Assembly: GCA_965226775.1 (NCBI GenBank)
Contig: CBDDEI010000002.1
Span: 124,001 to 188,000, forward strand
Direction of reading: 5' to 3'
Length of the DNA: 64,000 bases
Origin: CBDDEI01 sp965226775
Lineage (GTDB): Bacteria; Chloroflexota; Dehalococcoidia; SHYD01
The position numbers were made by a program, and so were the translations under genes. Shown here in pieces: positions 35,909 through 45,047 of this stretch (position 1 is the first letter of the stretch; each line of letters starts with the position of its first letter). The notes under the pieces are model-generated. The model was not told where the DNA came from. It did not search any database and worked only from the letters and a program-made list of their open reading frames with translations.

Positions 35909-36754
35909 CTAGAATGGGTAAGCCTGACCACCGCCCACAGGCAGCACTTGGCCTGTAATGTAAGAAGCATCGTCTGAAAGCAGAAATGCAATAGCCGAAG
36001 CCTGCTCCTCAGGCAGCCCAGTTCTCCCCATAGGAACCTCACCTATCCGGCCTGCACGGTATCGGGCTTGCAGCGCTACTTCCTCCTCAGGCAGCTCCTC
36101 CGCCGGAGCCTGGAAGAGGCGCTCCCGCGGGATGCCCCTGTCCGGCCCAAATGTGCCGCTGGGGGCCACCACGTTGACGCGGACCCCGAACTCCGCCACC
36201 TCTCGACTGATGGACGTGGCAAGGGCGATGTTTCCCCCCTTACCTGCGGCGTAAGGGACGCGCAGTTTGCCCACCACGCCGTGGGTCGCAATGTTTACGA
36301 TGGATCCGGAGCCCTGCTCCAACATGATTGGGAGCACCGCCCGGCAGCACCACATGGTCGTCCAAAAGTTAATGGCGAAGTCCCACTCTATCTCTTTGGG
36401 TTCCCACAGCCAGAACGACTTCTGGCGGGTGTTGCCGCCAGCAATGTTCGCGAGCCCGTCAATGCGCCCATACTCTTCCTTTGCCCGAGTCATCAGCCCG
36501 TCGGCGGTCTCCCAGGTAGTGAGGTCTCCTATGTATGAAATCGCGTTCGTGCCGAAGTCGCGTAGCTCGTCACGTACCGCGTTGGCAGATTTCTCCCCGG
36601 CATCTGTAACCACCACACCCGCTGCGCCCTCTTGCGCAACCCTGCGCGCGGTTGCGCTGCCAATCTGCCCGCCGCCTCCGGTGACGACAATAATCTTTCC
36701 CTCAAACCGCCTACCACCTGCTGCACGGGGCTCCAATACCTTCTCAGTTGTCAA
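35909..36754 (-). CDS. Short-chain dehydrogenase/reductase
   Basis: A 281-residue SDR. The NAD(P)-binding motif VVTGGGGQIGSATARRVAQ is near residue 25, the NAG-equivalent is NIAGG, and the catalytic Tyr-x3-Lys is VPYAAGKGG preceded by a Ser-containing strand (GSIVNIATHGV). The C-terminal SYITGQVLPVGGGQAYPF is typical of the family. It starts with TTG at 36754, seven bases after AAGGAG. It probably oxidises an alcohol or a dihydrodiol produced by neighbouring oxygenases; the substrate is inferred from context only. Confidence 0.92.
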   Translation of the reverse strand: MTTEKVLEPRAAGGRRFEGKIIVVTGGGGQIGSATARRVAQEGAAGVVVTDAGEKSANAVRDELRDFGTNAISYIGDLTTWETADGLMTRAKEEYGRIDGLANIAGGNTRQKSFWLWEPKEIEWDFAINFWTTMWCCRAVLPIMLEQGSGSIVNIATHGVVGKLRVPYAAGKGGNIALATSISREVAEFGVRVNVVAPSGTFGPDRGIPRERLFQAPAEELPEEEVALQARYRAGRIGEVPMGRTGLPEEQASAIAFLLSDDASYITGQVLPVGGGQAYPF

Positions 36755-36811
36755 AGTACGCTCCTTTGCAATGTCCTTATGAAGAAAAAGGACTAAGTCC
36801 GGCTGAAAGAT

Positions 36812-36839
36812 GCGCCTAGCGAGGTTATTCGCTAGGCGC
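36812..36839 (-). terminator. Hairpin terminator after second SDR gene
   Basis: Perfect 11-bp stem (GCGCCTAGCGA/TCGCTAGGCGC) with a 6-base loop. On the minus strand it is followed by ATCTTTC. It lies about 105 bases beyond the SDR stop at 36946. Confidence 0.65.
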
Positions 36840-36945
36840 CGTAGGCGTGATCACGGAAAGCGGCGGCGACTATTCCACAATAGGCGTCACCCTCTCCCTT
36901 CACACTCAAGTAGATTGTCTAGGTACTAGCTTTAGCCCAATTTGC

Positions 36946-37875
36946 TCATATGTGTGGCGCTATCGTATCCCCGCCTAGTACGGTGGAGGGTAGCAGTCTA
37001 ACCAAGTCTTCGATAGGCCAGGGGCCCTCTTTCTCGTAGTCGCGGTAGATGCCTCGCAGCTCCATGGGATGGCTGAAAACAGCGATCTTGCCTCCACCTG
37101 CTCTGAACACGAGACCGGTCACATTAGACGCCAAGTCTGAAGACAGGTAGACCAACATTGGTGGAACGTACTTCGGCTCCACTTTTAGCTCCACGTACTT
37201 CGCCCGTTTTTCGTTGCCAGCGTGGGCTGCGGCAACCTTCTTGGCTCGCTCGGACGTATCCTGCTCCCTGCCCTCCGAGGTGTTTGCAAAGGGCGAGATT
37301 GCGTTTACCGTGACCCCAAAGGGATACAGCTCCCACGCCAAGTCCCAGGTTATGCTGACGATTGCGCCCTTAGCGGCTGAGTAGACTACTCCTCCGTCAG
37401 GCGCCCGCCATTGATTGGAGGCGGTGTTAAGGATGCGACCGGAGCGCTGCTCCTTGAAAATGGGAACAGCATGCCTACACAGATTGAACGTACCTTTTAC
37501 GTGGACGTCTATTACCGTGTCAAAGTCGTCCTCGTCGAGATCCTCAATGAAGCCGCTGCGAAACACGCCGGCGTTGTTCACTAGAATGTCCAAGCGTCCA
37601 AAGGCGTCCAGCGCGCGCTGTATGATCTGTTGCGACGCCTTGAAGTCGGCCACGGATTCATAGCTAGCCACCGCCTCGCCGCCCTTGGCGCGGATCTCCT
37701 CCACCACCTTATCTGCTACTTCTTGTGAACTCCCGCCACCCTGGCGACCCCCGCCCAAGTCGTTCACAACGACCCGAGCGCCCTCGGCCGCCAGGGCCAA
37801 GGCGTGCTCTCTGCCGACGCCTCTGCCCCCGCCTGTTACGATGGCGACCTTCCCTGCTAGTAGATCTCCCACCAT
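36946..37875 (-). CDS. Short-chain dehydrogenase/reductase (multifunctional-enzyme-2-like)
   Basis: A 309-residue SDR with AIVTGGGRGVGREHALALAA, VVVNDLGGGRQGGGSS (the insert typical of the MFE-2/HSD17B4-like group), NNAGVFRSGF and catalytic YSAAKGA. This group often acts on 3-hydroxyacyl-CoA or steroid-like alcohols. The ATG at 37875 follows GAGGAG. It is downstream of the solute-binding protein gene at 37987 in the same direction, with a 111-base gap, and has its own terminator. Confidence 0.92.
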   Translation of the reverse strand: MVGDLLAGKVAIVTGGGRGVGREHALALAAEGARVVVNDLGGGRQGGGSSQEVADKVVEEIRAKGGEAVASYESVADFKASQQIIQRALDAFGRLDILVNNAGVFRSGFIEDLDEDDFDTVIDVHVKGTFNLCRHAVPIFKEQRSGRILNTASNQWRAPDGGVVYSAAKGAIVSITWDLAWELYPFGVTVNAISPFANTSEGREQDTSERAKKVAAAHAGNEKRAKYVELKVEPKYVPPMLVYLSSDLASNVTGLVFRAGGGKIAVFSHPMELRGIYRDYEKEGPWPIEDLVRLLPSTVLGGDTIAPHI

Positions 37876-37986
37876 ACTCTCCTCAATACTTAGTACTTAC
37901 GCTTACGCAAGCCCAAAGCTCTAGGCTCGTCAATGACGTGTTTTATCTGATGACAGCCTCCGGCGTAAGTGGCCGTTTAGGTAGCC

Positions 37987-39705
37987 CTATTTTTCCAGCC
38001 AGATTTCTTCAAAGTAACGGTTGTCCAGATGGGGGGCATATTTCCTCAGGTACGGCTGCCAAAAGGTAGTACTGTTGCGGCCGTAGAGGTTGACCAGTGG
38101 AGTCACTTGCGTGTTCACGTAAACGATCGCTTCTCGATGCAGCTCAAGCCGCTTGACCGGGTCTACCTCACTGCGCTGTTTGAGCAGTAGTTCGGTCAGT
38201 ATGGGATCGTCTACCTCAGCATAGTTCGTTCGCAGACCGGGGTAGAAAGTCGGGAAGAGCACCCCATCCGGGTCGATGCGTGAGCGTATGGTAATCAGGT
38301 TCATCTGGAACTTGTGCTCTTGCCTGGTTTTGGCGCTCTCCAAGTAGGCGGTTCCCTTCAAGATTAAGTTGACGCCTACTTGCTTCAACTGTGCCTGCGC
38401 TAGCTCAGCCATGGAAATCCAGACTTGGCCGCTGCTAGTGGAGTACGTCAAATCAATGTCAACCCCGTTTTCGTACCCAGCCTCTATTAGGAGCTTCTTG
38501 GCCTCCGCGGGGTTGAAAGGCCGGATCTTCTTAACTTCCTCTTGGCTAAAGAGGTTGAAGAGCGGAACTTCCACGCCTAAGGACCACCGGCCAAGGCCTT
38601 GGCCGGGACCATTAATGAAGGCATCTGGATTGATGGCCAGCGAAATGGCTTTCCGAACACGGAAGTCTTCGGTTGGGCCTTTCTTCGTGAACATCCATAA
38701 AAAGTAACCGTTTCCTGGGTAGTCGTATCGGATCGCGTCTGGGATGCCGCTGGCAATGTCGGTGGCAGTCAATTCATCGACGGCAAGGATGTCCACCTGC
38801 TTCGTCTGGAAAGCGGCGTGGGCGGTGGCAGAATCCTTGACAATGATGCCCCGCACCTCGTCCAGATAGGGCTTTCCTGGATTCCAATAGGTTGGATTCT
38901 TCGAAAAGACCCAGACGCTGCCAGACTGCGTTGCGTCTCTATTCAGCTGATGCGCGCCTGTACCCACCTGGTTGTCCTTAAGGTGGCCGTCCGCATCATA
39001 AATCTCTCGGGGCATTATCGGGGTCAACCCAGAGGCTGCCCATTTTGGAAAGGGCGCGAAGCCCTGCTTAAAGCTGACCACTACGGTGTACGGATCAGGT
39101 GTCTCGATACCTGTCATTCCCTCAAATGCAAAGCCTTGCTGGCTCCTTGGCAGGTCCTTAAACTCACCAAAGCGGGCTAAGTACTCGTAGCTAAACTTCA
39201 CATCACTAGAATTAAGCTCCCGGCCGTTTACCGGAGCCGTATCAGCCCACTTGACACCCTTGCGCAGCTTAAAAGTGAAGGATTTCGCGTCTGGGGAGGC
39301 CTTCCAGCTCTCTGCAAGCCTGGGTCCCAGATTACTGTGCCAGTAGTCAGCCTTCGCCCCGGGAGTGAACTTATAGGATAGCAGGCTGTCGTAGGCGATC
39401 TTGTTGCTATCGCCATTGGTGCCCGACTGACCGTTGTAGCTCACATCAAAGTCTTGGGGATCGTCGTTGTAGAGTATGTTGAGCGTTCCCCCAGGTATCG
39501 GCTGGCCAGCTATCGGCATTGCCTTTTCCGTCTTCGCCATAGCATCGTCCGTTTTTGCCATAGCATCGTCAGTTTTCGGCTGAGTTTGACTGGACGCAGC
39601 TGGCGCAGCTGGCGCCGGCTGTTCTGCTGTTGGCGCAGTACAAGCCAAGGCTAATAGACTCACCAACACTACTAAACTCGTAAGAGCACTGCCTATTCGT
39701 TTCAA
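37987..39705 (-). CDS. Solute-binding lipoprotein, family 5
   Basis: A 572-residue SBP_bac_5 lipoprotein with lipobox LALAC (Cys22) and a linker that repeats TDDAMAK twice. The mature domain is related to the tandem array at 1-4592 (shared DDPQDFDVSYNGQSG, then SPDAKSFTFKLRKGVKWADT and DPVKRLELHREAI) but clearly diverged. It is an orphan without permease genes and lies next to a Rieske oxygenase and two SDRs. It may capture the compound they degrade. Confidence 0.92.
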   Translation of the reverse strand: MKRIGSALTSLVVLVSLLALACTAPTAEQPAPAAPAASSQTQPKTDDAMAKTDDAMAKTEKAMPIAGQPIPGGTLNILYNDDPQDFDVSYNGQSGTNGDSNKIAYDSLLSYKFTPGAKADYWHSNLGPRLAESWKASPDAKSFTFKLRKGVKWADTAPVNGRELNSSDVKFSYEYLARFGEFKDLPRSQQGFAFEGMTGIETPDPYTVVVSFKQGFAPFPKWAASGLTPIMPREIYDADGHLKDNQVGTGAHQLNRDATQSGSVWVFSKNPTYWNPGKPYLDEVRGIIVKDSATAHAAFQTKQVDILAVDELTATDIASGIPDAIRYDYPGNGYFLWMFTKKGPTEDFRVRKAISLAINPDAFINGPGQGLGRWSLGVEVPLFNLFSQEEVKKIRPFNPAEAKKLLIEAGYENGVDIDLTYSTSSGQVWISMAELAQAQLKQVGVNLILKGTAYLESAKTRQEHKFQMNLITIRSRIDPDGVLFPTFYPGLRTNYAEVDDPILTELLLKQRSEVDPVKRLELHREAIVYVNTQVTPLVNLYGRNSTTFWQPYLRKYAPHLDNRYFEEIWLEK

Positions 39706-39840
39706 TTAATCCTCCTAAGACATTCGCGCTTTAGTAACTCTAGCTTGTAGATGCACCCGCTTGACCTTGCGAATGCCAAAACGATCTATCAAAAAGTTGG
39801 TGTTCGGTATCTGGTTGTGTGAGTAAAAGTGAGCGATGCG

Positions 39841-41271
39841 TTATGACCGCTCAAGAATCTTCTCTTTGATTTCCTCCACATTCGCGCTCTTCCTTGTTTC
39901 GGCAATTTCAAGCACCTGCTGTTCAACTTCCTGGGCGTTCAGCTCGCCTATGTCCTGCACTGCCAGCTCAGGCTCAGAGGGTTTGACTCCCCGCGCGTAG
40001 TCCGCTAAGAGCCTGCGGGTAGCAATCACAAACGTATCGGTGGACAACAGAAACTCTGGTTTATTGTACTGTCCGGTCATTTCAGCATAGATATCCTGGC
40101 TCCGGAAGTTGAAGTTCTTCACAAAGTTCCGTACGGGCCACGTTATGTGACTCGTAAAGCGCGTCCACGGGTTTGGTGGCGAGGAGTACCGCTCCACGTT
40201 CAGGTAGATCATGCGGGTGAGGCTCGCCTCTACGGGGACGGGCCAGCGGGTGTCCCTAAAGTTCGGGTTGGCTCCTGCGGTACGGGACATGCCGGGTAGA
40301 CAGGTGCCATTCCACCGGTTGGCTTCATTTTGCACCGTGTTAAGTTGAGCCGCCTGGTTTTCACGATTGCGTTTCCTCTTCCTGTCCGCAATCCACGTCC
40401 AAAGCAGGCGCCAGCGGTGCAGGGGCCACACCCCTTTTACGCCCGGATAGTACATCTGGTAAGGAATGTCTCCATTTTCGTCATAGTAGTAGCGGTCAAC
40501 CCTCGGCTTGGTCCCATCATTCTTGTACCACACGGCGTGGTCGTCGATGATCTGCGTCCTGTTGCCGAAGGGAGTGCGAGGGGAACTGATGGCCTTACCA
40601 CCGCCGAAAAGGATGGTAATTGCGTTGCGATGGACAAAGCTGACGTGGGAGTCGTTGGTGTTCTCTAAAGTAAGTATCCAGTTGCAGGGGAACATCACGA
40701 AAGTAGGCCTATGGATATTGTTGGGCTCGAACATCTCCGGCGGGATGTCCTCTTTAGGGTCCACCGGCTCGCCTACGCCCATCCATACAAATACCATGCC
40801 CAAAAGCGTTACCGTGGGATAGGCACGCGCCTTCAGCTTGCCCACAGCTTGAGAGTCCGGCCCTTCAGAAATGAAAGCAACGCAGTTGCCCTCGCCATCA
40901 TAGGTCGCGCCGTGGTACTTACACGTCAGGAACCCCTTGTAGAAGCTGTCGCCAAAGGAAAGATACACGCCGCGGTGGGGACAAACATCTTCCAGCGCCT
41001 TCACTTCGCCATCTTCACCATGAAAGAAGACCAGATCCTCGCCTAGCATCCTAAGCACTGATGGTTTCTTCCAACCGACATCATTAGCGGGCAAAGCGGG
41101 GTACCAGTATTCCTTGTGTCCTAGTGCTGGAATACGGCTGCGGCGGTCTCGAGGATCAGTTGGCTGTTGGAAAGGCGGGGGTTCCCATCTGCCTTGGGTA
41201 CCACGCTCCATTTGCTTGTAGCCCCCGGGCCAGCTTCCAACAAACTCCTTCAACTCGTTCAGCAGCGACAT
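39841..41271 (-). CDS. Rieske non-heme iron oxygenase, divergent type
   Basis: A 476-residue oxygenase subunit. The Rieske ligands are Cys97, His99, Cys117 and His120 (CPHRGVY, CKYHGATYD). The iron site reads ENTNDSHVSFVH with His209 and His214; the bridging Asp (207) sits two residues before the first His instead of three, with Asn206 at the usual place. It belongs to the pheophorbide-oxygenase/phthalate-type side of the family but not to the five-gene paralogue group downstream. No reductase is nearby. It is transcribed away from the LysR gene at 41450, which probably controls it. Confidence 0.9.
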   Translation of the reverse strand: MSLLNELKEFVGSWPGGYKQMERGTQGRWEPPPFQQPTDPRDRRSRIPALGHKEYWYPALPANDVGWKKPSVLRMLGEDLVFFHGEDGEVKALEDVCPHRGVYLSFGDSFYKGFLTCKYHGATYDGEGNCVAFISEGPDSQAVGKLKARAYPTVTLLGMVFVWMGVGEPVDPKEDIPPEMFEPNNIHRPTFVMFPCNWILTLENTNDSHVSFVHRNAITILFGGGKAISSPRTPFGNRTQIIDDHAVWYKNDGTKPRVDRYYYDENGDIPYQMYYPGVKGVWPLHRWRLLWTWIADRKRKRNRENQAAQLNTVQNEANRWNGTCLPGMSRTAGANPNFRDTRWPVPVEASLTRMIYLNVERYSSPPNPWTRFTSHITWPVRNFVKNFNFRSQDIYAEMTGQYNKPEFLLSTDTFVIATRRLLADYARGVKPSEPELAVQDIGELNAQEVEQQVLEIAETRKSANVEEIKEKILERS

Positions 41272-41392
41272 CGGTTTTTCCTCCTCTTAACATGAACCTG
41301 CGCAACACCTAGCTGAAATAGTACCGATAGTTAATAACCGAGCTTGACATAGTAATGAAGAAAAAGGCAATATCCAATAACCTATGGAGTAG

Positions 41393-41412
41393 ATAAGATA
41401 TTCCTATCATAG
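41393..41412. promoter_or_regulatory. Candidate LysR operator
   Basis: Imperfect palindrome ATAAGATA-TTCC-TATCATAG with a perfect GATA...TATC core and a T-N11-A spacing typical of LysR sites. It lies in the AT-rich gap between the divergent oxygenase and LysR genes. A TTGACA at 41345-41350 may be part of the regulator's promoter. Confidence 0.4.
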
Positions 41413-41449
41413 TTATGTTGGCTTTTCGCCTGCTAGGAGGAGTGCCGCT

Positions 41450-42424
41450 ATGCGTTCTTATTCCTTTAGCCTGCATCAATTAAAGACCTTCGCGACCATA
41501 GCTCATGAAGGGAGCTTTACCAAAGCCGCCGAAGTCCTTTCGCTATCCGAGCCATCGGTTTCTGAACACATTAAATCCCTGGAGCACGTATTGGGGATTA
41601 GCCTGTTTGACCGTTCACCAGCGAGGCCGGCCCGCCTGACCGAGGGTGGCTCCCGCCTCCTGACCGCGGTCGAGGAGGTCCTTGCCCGTTTGGAGGACGC
41701 TCTAGGGGAGCTCGAGTCACTCAAGCGAGGAGAGGAGGGCAGCGTCGCCTTGGGTTGCAGCCCGCTTTTCTACCAGGAGCTGTTTCCTAGGCTGCTCGCA
41801 TCCTTTCGGTTGGAGTTTCCTGGCATTAACGTATCTACCAAGATAGGCATCGACGATACGTTGACGGAGTTACTAGGAAAGGGGCACATCGACCTCGCAG
41901 TCTCTAGCTCTCCCATCGGTGACCCTCATACCACTAGGCTGCGGTGGGCCGAACGGGACCTCGTCCTCGTGGGCCCTCCGGGGCATGCGCTAGAAGGCCA
42001 AACGCCCCACCCGTTCCATACACTGAGCAACGAGCCGCTCATAATGAACCCAACGAGACACAACAACTCGATCCGAGAGATTCTGGAGCAGAAGGCAGCA
42101 GAAGCAGGTGTTTCCCTGCAGTTTGGTTGGGAAGCCTCTGGGGCGGAAACGCAACTCAACGCAGTGCGCAGCGGTATGGGCATAACAGCCTTACCCTATT
42201 ACGCCGTCTCCGCTCGCGCGTTGGGCAAGGAGGTGTCTATTCTATCCGTCGAGGGGTTTCCTATTCGTTCATCGTGGTATCTGGCTTGGTCTACGGGTGA
42301 GGTTTCTCCGGCCGCTAATACCCTCAAGAATCACTTAATGAGTAAGCGAGCAGAGATAGAATCGATTGCTCTGTACGGAGCCGTTGATTCTGCCACCGAG
42401 ACCCCACTTCCGTTACGCCTCTAG
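41450..42424 (+). CDS. LysR family transcriptional regulator
   Basis: A 324-residue regulator. The N-terminal winged HTH (residues 5-64) contains LKTFATIAHEGSFTKAAEVL and SVSEHIKSLEHVLGISLFDR. The C-terminal effector domain spans about 93-300, with GSVALGCSPLFYQELFPRLL. AGGAGGAG precedes the ATG by seven bases. Divergent from the Rieske oxygenase at 39841, it likely activates that gene in response to a small aromatic or carboxylate inducer, which cannot be named. Confidence 0.94.
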   Translation: MRSYSFSLHQLKTFATIAHEGSFTKAAEVLSLSEPSVSEHIKSLEHVLGISLFDRSPARPARLTEGGSRLLTAVEEVLARLEDALGELESLKRGEEGSVALGCSPLFYQELFPRLLASFRLEFPGINVSTKIGIDDTLTELLGKGHIDLAVSSSPIGDPHTTRLRWAERDLVLVGPPGHALEGQTPHPFHTLSNEPLIMNPTRHNNSIREILEQKAAEAGVSLQFGWEASGAETQLNAVRSGMGITALPYYAVSARALGKEVSILSVEGFPIRSSWYLAWSTGEVSPAANTLKNHLMSKRAEIESIALYGAVDSATETPLPLRL

Positions 42425-42565
42425 ACCCCCGCTGCCGGCTGCTGGCGCCGTAACGTAGCACTCACCTGCCTGTACCTATGACTATGATGCAGGATGCGCT
42501 GTTACGTGGTTACGAGTGGGGGAAACGCCGGAAGCGGAGCACGTCCACCTTGCGCGCACATCTGA

Positions 42566-42593
42566 CTGTCATTCTGAGCCAAGCGAAGAATCC
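42566..42593 (+). repeat. Short dispersed repeat
   Basis: CTGTCATTCTGAGCCAAGCG followed by AAGAATCC. This matches a common intergenic element of environmental bacterial genomes (the reverse reads GGATTCTTCGCTTGGCTCAG). Otherwise the 42425-42613 gap holds no gene. Confidence 0.5.
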
Positions 42594-42613
42594 ACTCTCG
42601 CAGCCGTAGCGGC

Positions 42614-43996
42614 TTAGCTTCTTCGGTACGCCTGCTGAGCAACGTCTAGGCTTACTGTTGCGTGGCAGTCGGAGTCTTGAGTAACGTCTAGGCTTACTGT
42701 TGCGTGGCAGTCGGAGTCTTGGCTGTCTCTCCTGGAGTCTAGGCTTACTGCAGCTGTCTCTCCTGGAGTCGTTGGCCGCCAAGCAAAAAAGAAGCAGATA
42801 ATGGCGAGCATGGCCGAAATGCTGTAAGCCGAAAAAGGAATAAAGTAGCTCTTTCTTGCGTCATGAAGGAGCGCGGTAATAAACGGGCTAGAAGCCATAG
42901 CGGGCAATATGAGAAAACTGCTATACCCCGTCAGCGTTCCAACATAGCGCCGGCCAAAGTAGTCTGGCAGCACTTGTGCCTGCAATTGACCGTAGCCGCC
43001 TATTATCACCGCCTGCCAAAACGCCGCGAAGGCAACCCACACCAGCCCTGAAGTGAAGGTGAGCAGCACCATTGAAGCGCTGTAGCAAACAGCAAAAGCA
43101 ACGAGGCAGCGGTGGACACCCAATTTGGTCACGAGCATGGCCCAGAGCGGTCTACCCATTAGGGCCACAAACGCGTACAGACTAAACAGCCCGGTAGCCT
43201 CGGCTTGTGACAGCCCTTTATCAAGCCAGAAAGGCACTAAGTGGACCAGGACGGTAGAAGAGGGGAAGGAGATAAGCAAGAAGCCCAAGATGAGCAACCA
43301 GAAAGCCTTGGTTTTCAGTGCCAGCTTCGGTGTCCAGGAATCGTCCCTCCGCTGTTCTGAGGCCTCAAAAGCGCTTTCGGCTGCTCCCGGGGCGGCTGCT
43401 CCGTCTGGGCGCAGGCCAAGCTCTTCCGGGTGCCTGCGGATGACCAGCCAGGCAAGCGGTGCAATCAAACACGCCTCTAGTAGGCCCATGGCGATCCAAA
43501 CACTTCGCCAGCCCAGCGTCACAATCATCCAGGCCGCGATTGGCACTAACACTATGCCGGAGATAGGCGTGCCCGAGGTCAGAAGAGCAAAGGCTGTTGG
43601 ACGCTTTCTAAGGAACCAATTTGCGGCAATGGTGCGCGGCCCAAGAATCTGCAAAGCAGGGCGAGTGATGGCTACGCCGAGCCCTAGAAGGACAAAGTAT
43701 TGCCAAGGATGGGCGATGCCTCCCACGGCCGCAGCGCAAATGCCGCCAAAGCCCGCGCTTAACGCCATCATTACACGCGCCCCATATTTGTCGAAGAGCG
43801 GACCTAGAATGGGGGATATAAGGTTACCGGTCACAGTGCCAAGGGAAAGTGCTAAGTAGATAGTGGCCCGGTTCCACCCAAGGTCCTGTTCCATGGGCAC
43901 CACGAGCGTGCTAAAAACATACCCCGCAGACCCCGAACCAACAATCTGCGCGAGCAGGCAAATAAGAACAATCCACCAGCCCCAATAAATCTTCAT
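42614..43996 (-). CDS. MFS transporter with repeated C-terminal tail
   Basis: A 460-residue carrier with about 12 membrane helices. Opening KIYWGWWIVLICLLAQIVGS and FDKYGARVMMALSAGFGG place it near the oxalate/formate and monocarboxylate MFS group, so it probably imports an organic acid. After the last helix (IICFFFAWRPTTPGE) comes an unusual tail made of two near-identical 14-residue repeats (TVSLDVTQDSDCHA) with flanking partial copies, matched by a 42-bp tandem DNA repeat. The tail is rich in Ser, Asp, Cys and His. Confidence 0.92.
   Translation of the reverse strand: MKIYWGWWIVLICLLAQIVGSGSAGYVFSTLVVPMEQDLGWNRATIYLALSLGTVTGNLISPILGPLFDKYGARVMMALSAGFGGICAAAVGGIAHPWQYFVLLGLGVAITRPALQILGPRTIAANWFLRKRPTAFALLTSGTPISGIVLVPIAAWMIVTLGWRSVWIAMGLLEACLIAPLAWLVIRRHPEELGLRPDGAAAPGAAESAFEASEQRRDDSWTPKLALKTKAFWLLILGFLLISFPSSTVLVHLVPFWLDKGLSQAEATGLFSLYAFVALMGRPLWAMLVTKLGVHRCLVAFAVCYSASMVLLTFTSGLVWVAFAAFWQAVIIGGYGQLQAQVLPDYFGRRYVGTLTGYSSFLILPAMASSPFITALLHDARKSYFIPFSAYSISAMLAIICFFFAWRPTTPGETAAVSLDSRRDSQDSDCHATVSLDVTQDSDCHATVSLDVAQQAYRRS
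42641..42721. repeat. 42-bp tandem repeat
   Basis: Two copies, 42641-42679 and 42683-42721, of a 39-base identical unit beginning AACGTCTAGGCTTACTGTTG, with period 42. They encode the repeated tail of the MFS protein. Shorter partial copies (GCTGTCTCTCCTGGAGTC) follow to 42770. Confidence 0.9.
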
Positions 43997-44094
43997 GCCC
44001 TCTTAGCACTTACCTAGCTCTAGGTAGCTATTAACCGCTCCTTGCCGCTACTCGCCATAAGACGCACTTCGCTCGTAGCTCGCATATAAAGAAG

Positions 44095-44143
44095 GCTCCT
44101 ATTCCTTCCCCCTGTCTGGATAGTCGTGGGAGGGAACAGGAGC
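44095..44143 (-). terminator. Rho-independent terminator
   Basis: 16-base arms (GCTCCTATTCCTTCCC and GGGAGGGAACAGGAGC) pair with two imperfect positions. On the minus strand the stem is followed by CTTCTTTATA. It lies between the 63-residue gene (stop at 44287) and the MFS start. The rest of the 43997-44286 gap is empty. Confidence 0.7.
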
Positions 44144-44286
44144 TCTGCCAATTCCACTGAGGTTCTGCAAATTACTGGGGATGGGATTTCCTCTAACCGC
44201 TTAGCAGACTACATGCGCCAGAGTGACATAGAGCTGGCTATAGTCTGTGTGGTTACAGAGTCCAGGCCCCGCTTAGTTGGCCTCCT

Positions 44287-44478
44287 CTACGTTTTAACGC
44301 CCGCCATCTCTCCTGCGGTAATGTATGCCTCGCCCAAGGATAGGCACTCCGTCTCCGTGGAGTTGAAGCGAATGGTATAGATAAACCGCTGACCACCACT
44401 CGGCTCCGGCTTAGCAATTTCATAGATCTCGGCCTTACCATGAGGACCTTCCACAGCGGTAACAAGGGTATCTGCCAT
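44287..44478 (-). CDS. Small protein, unknown function
   Basis: A 63-residue protein (MADTLVTAVEGPHGKAEIYE...) beginning at ATG 44478, six bases after GGAGGT. Predicted beta-rich with charged ends; no Cys pair or signal peptide. A good ribosome-binding site and a terminator downstream support it as a real gene, while the overlapping plus-strand frame has neither. The opening could suit a small chaperone- or subunit-like partner of the neighbouring enzymes, but I recognise no family. Confidence 0.6.
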   Translation of the reverse strand: MADTLVTAVEGPHGKAEIYEIAKPEPSGGQRFIYTIRFNSTETECLSLGEAYITAGEMAGVKT

Positions 44479-44556
44479 GAGTAACCTCCGTATTATATTT
44501 AGCTTTTGCTGCTACAAAACCTTAGCAACCGTCTACGCGTTATAGCAAATCTTACT

Positions 44557-44871
44557 TCAATGCTGGTCGGTGATGTGCCCGTGATCAACAAGCCACTTGG
44601 TAAACTCAAGCTGCTCCTTGTTCAACGCGGGTAGAGAGGAGCGCAGCGGCGGTCGCGGCACGGGAACCGTTTCGCCTTCTTGCAGCAATTCCATTATGCG
44701 CCGCACCCGCAGCTCTTCTAGTTCCGCAATGATGTCTACCGCCCAGAAACCTTCTACTACGCAGTCGGGCAATTCCGGATATGAGGCGCGACGTTGCCAC
44801 TCCCCATCAGGGCCTTCAAACGATTCGACTACCAACACGTAGGGGATAGCAAGATACTCTTCGAGAGTCAT
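44557..44871 (-). CDS. HicB-like protein (solitary)
   Basis: A 104-residue protein with the HicB-type partial RNase-H fold pattern: YVLVVESFEGPDGEWQRRAS, YPELPDCVVEGFWAVDIIAE. The C-terminus QLEFTKWLVDHGHITDQH replaces the usual HTH or RHH domain. The ATG at 44871 follows AAGGAG. No HicA toxin reading frame is seen beside it, so a full toxin-antitoxin pair is not supported. It may have a regulatory role. Confidence 0.65.
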   Translation of the reverse strand: MTLEEYLAIPYVLVVESFEGPDGEWQRRASYPELPDCVVEGFWAVDIIAELEELRVRRIMELLQEGETVPVPRPPLRSSLPALNKEQLEFTKWLVDHGHITDQH

Positions 44872-45047
44872 AGTCTGCTCCTTGTATCCAACACTGCTTC
44901 AGCCTCTAGTTACCAGCAATCCTCATCCAGCGGAAGCAGAATTTGGATTCTGACGAATTATAACAATAGCCATTCAAGAAACCAACCTGGTGAAGCATCC
45001 TATCTCAGCTCATTGCGGCATACGCTACCTGAGCGCAGAGAACACGA

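Noticed and set aside
44126..44380. 84-residue plus-strand frame overlapping the small 63-residue gene
   Set aside because: No ribosome-binding site, and it overlaps a minus-strand terminator and a gene with a good start signal.
44557..44871. HicAB toxin-antitoxin module
   Set aside because: No HicA-like frame of about 60 residues on either side.
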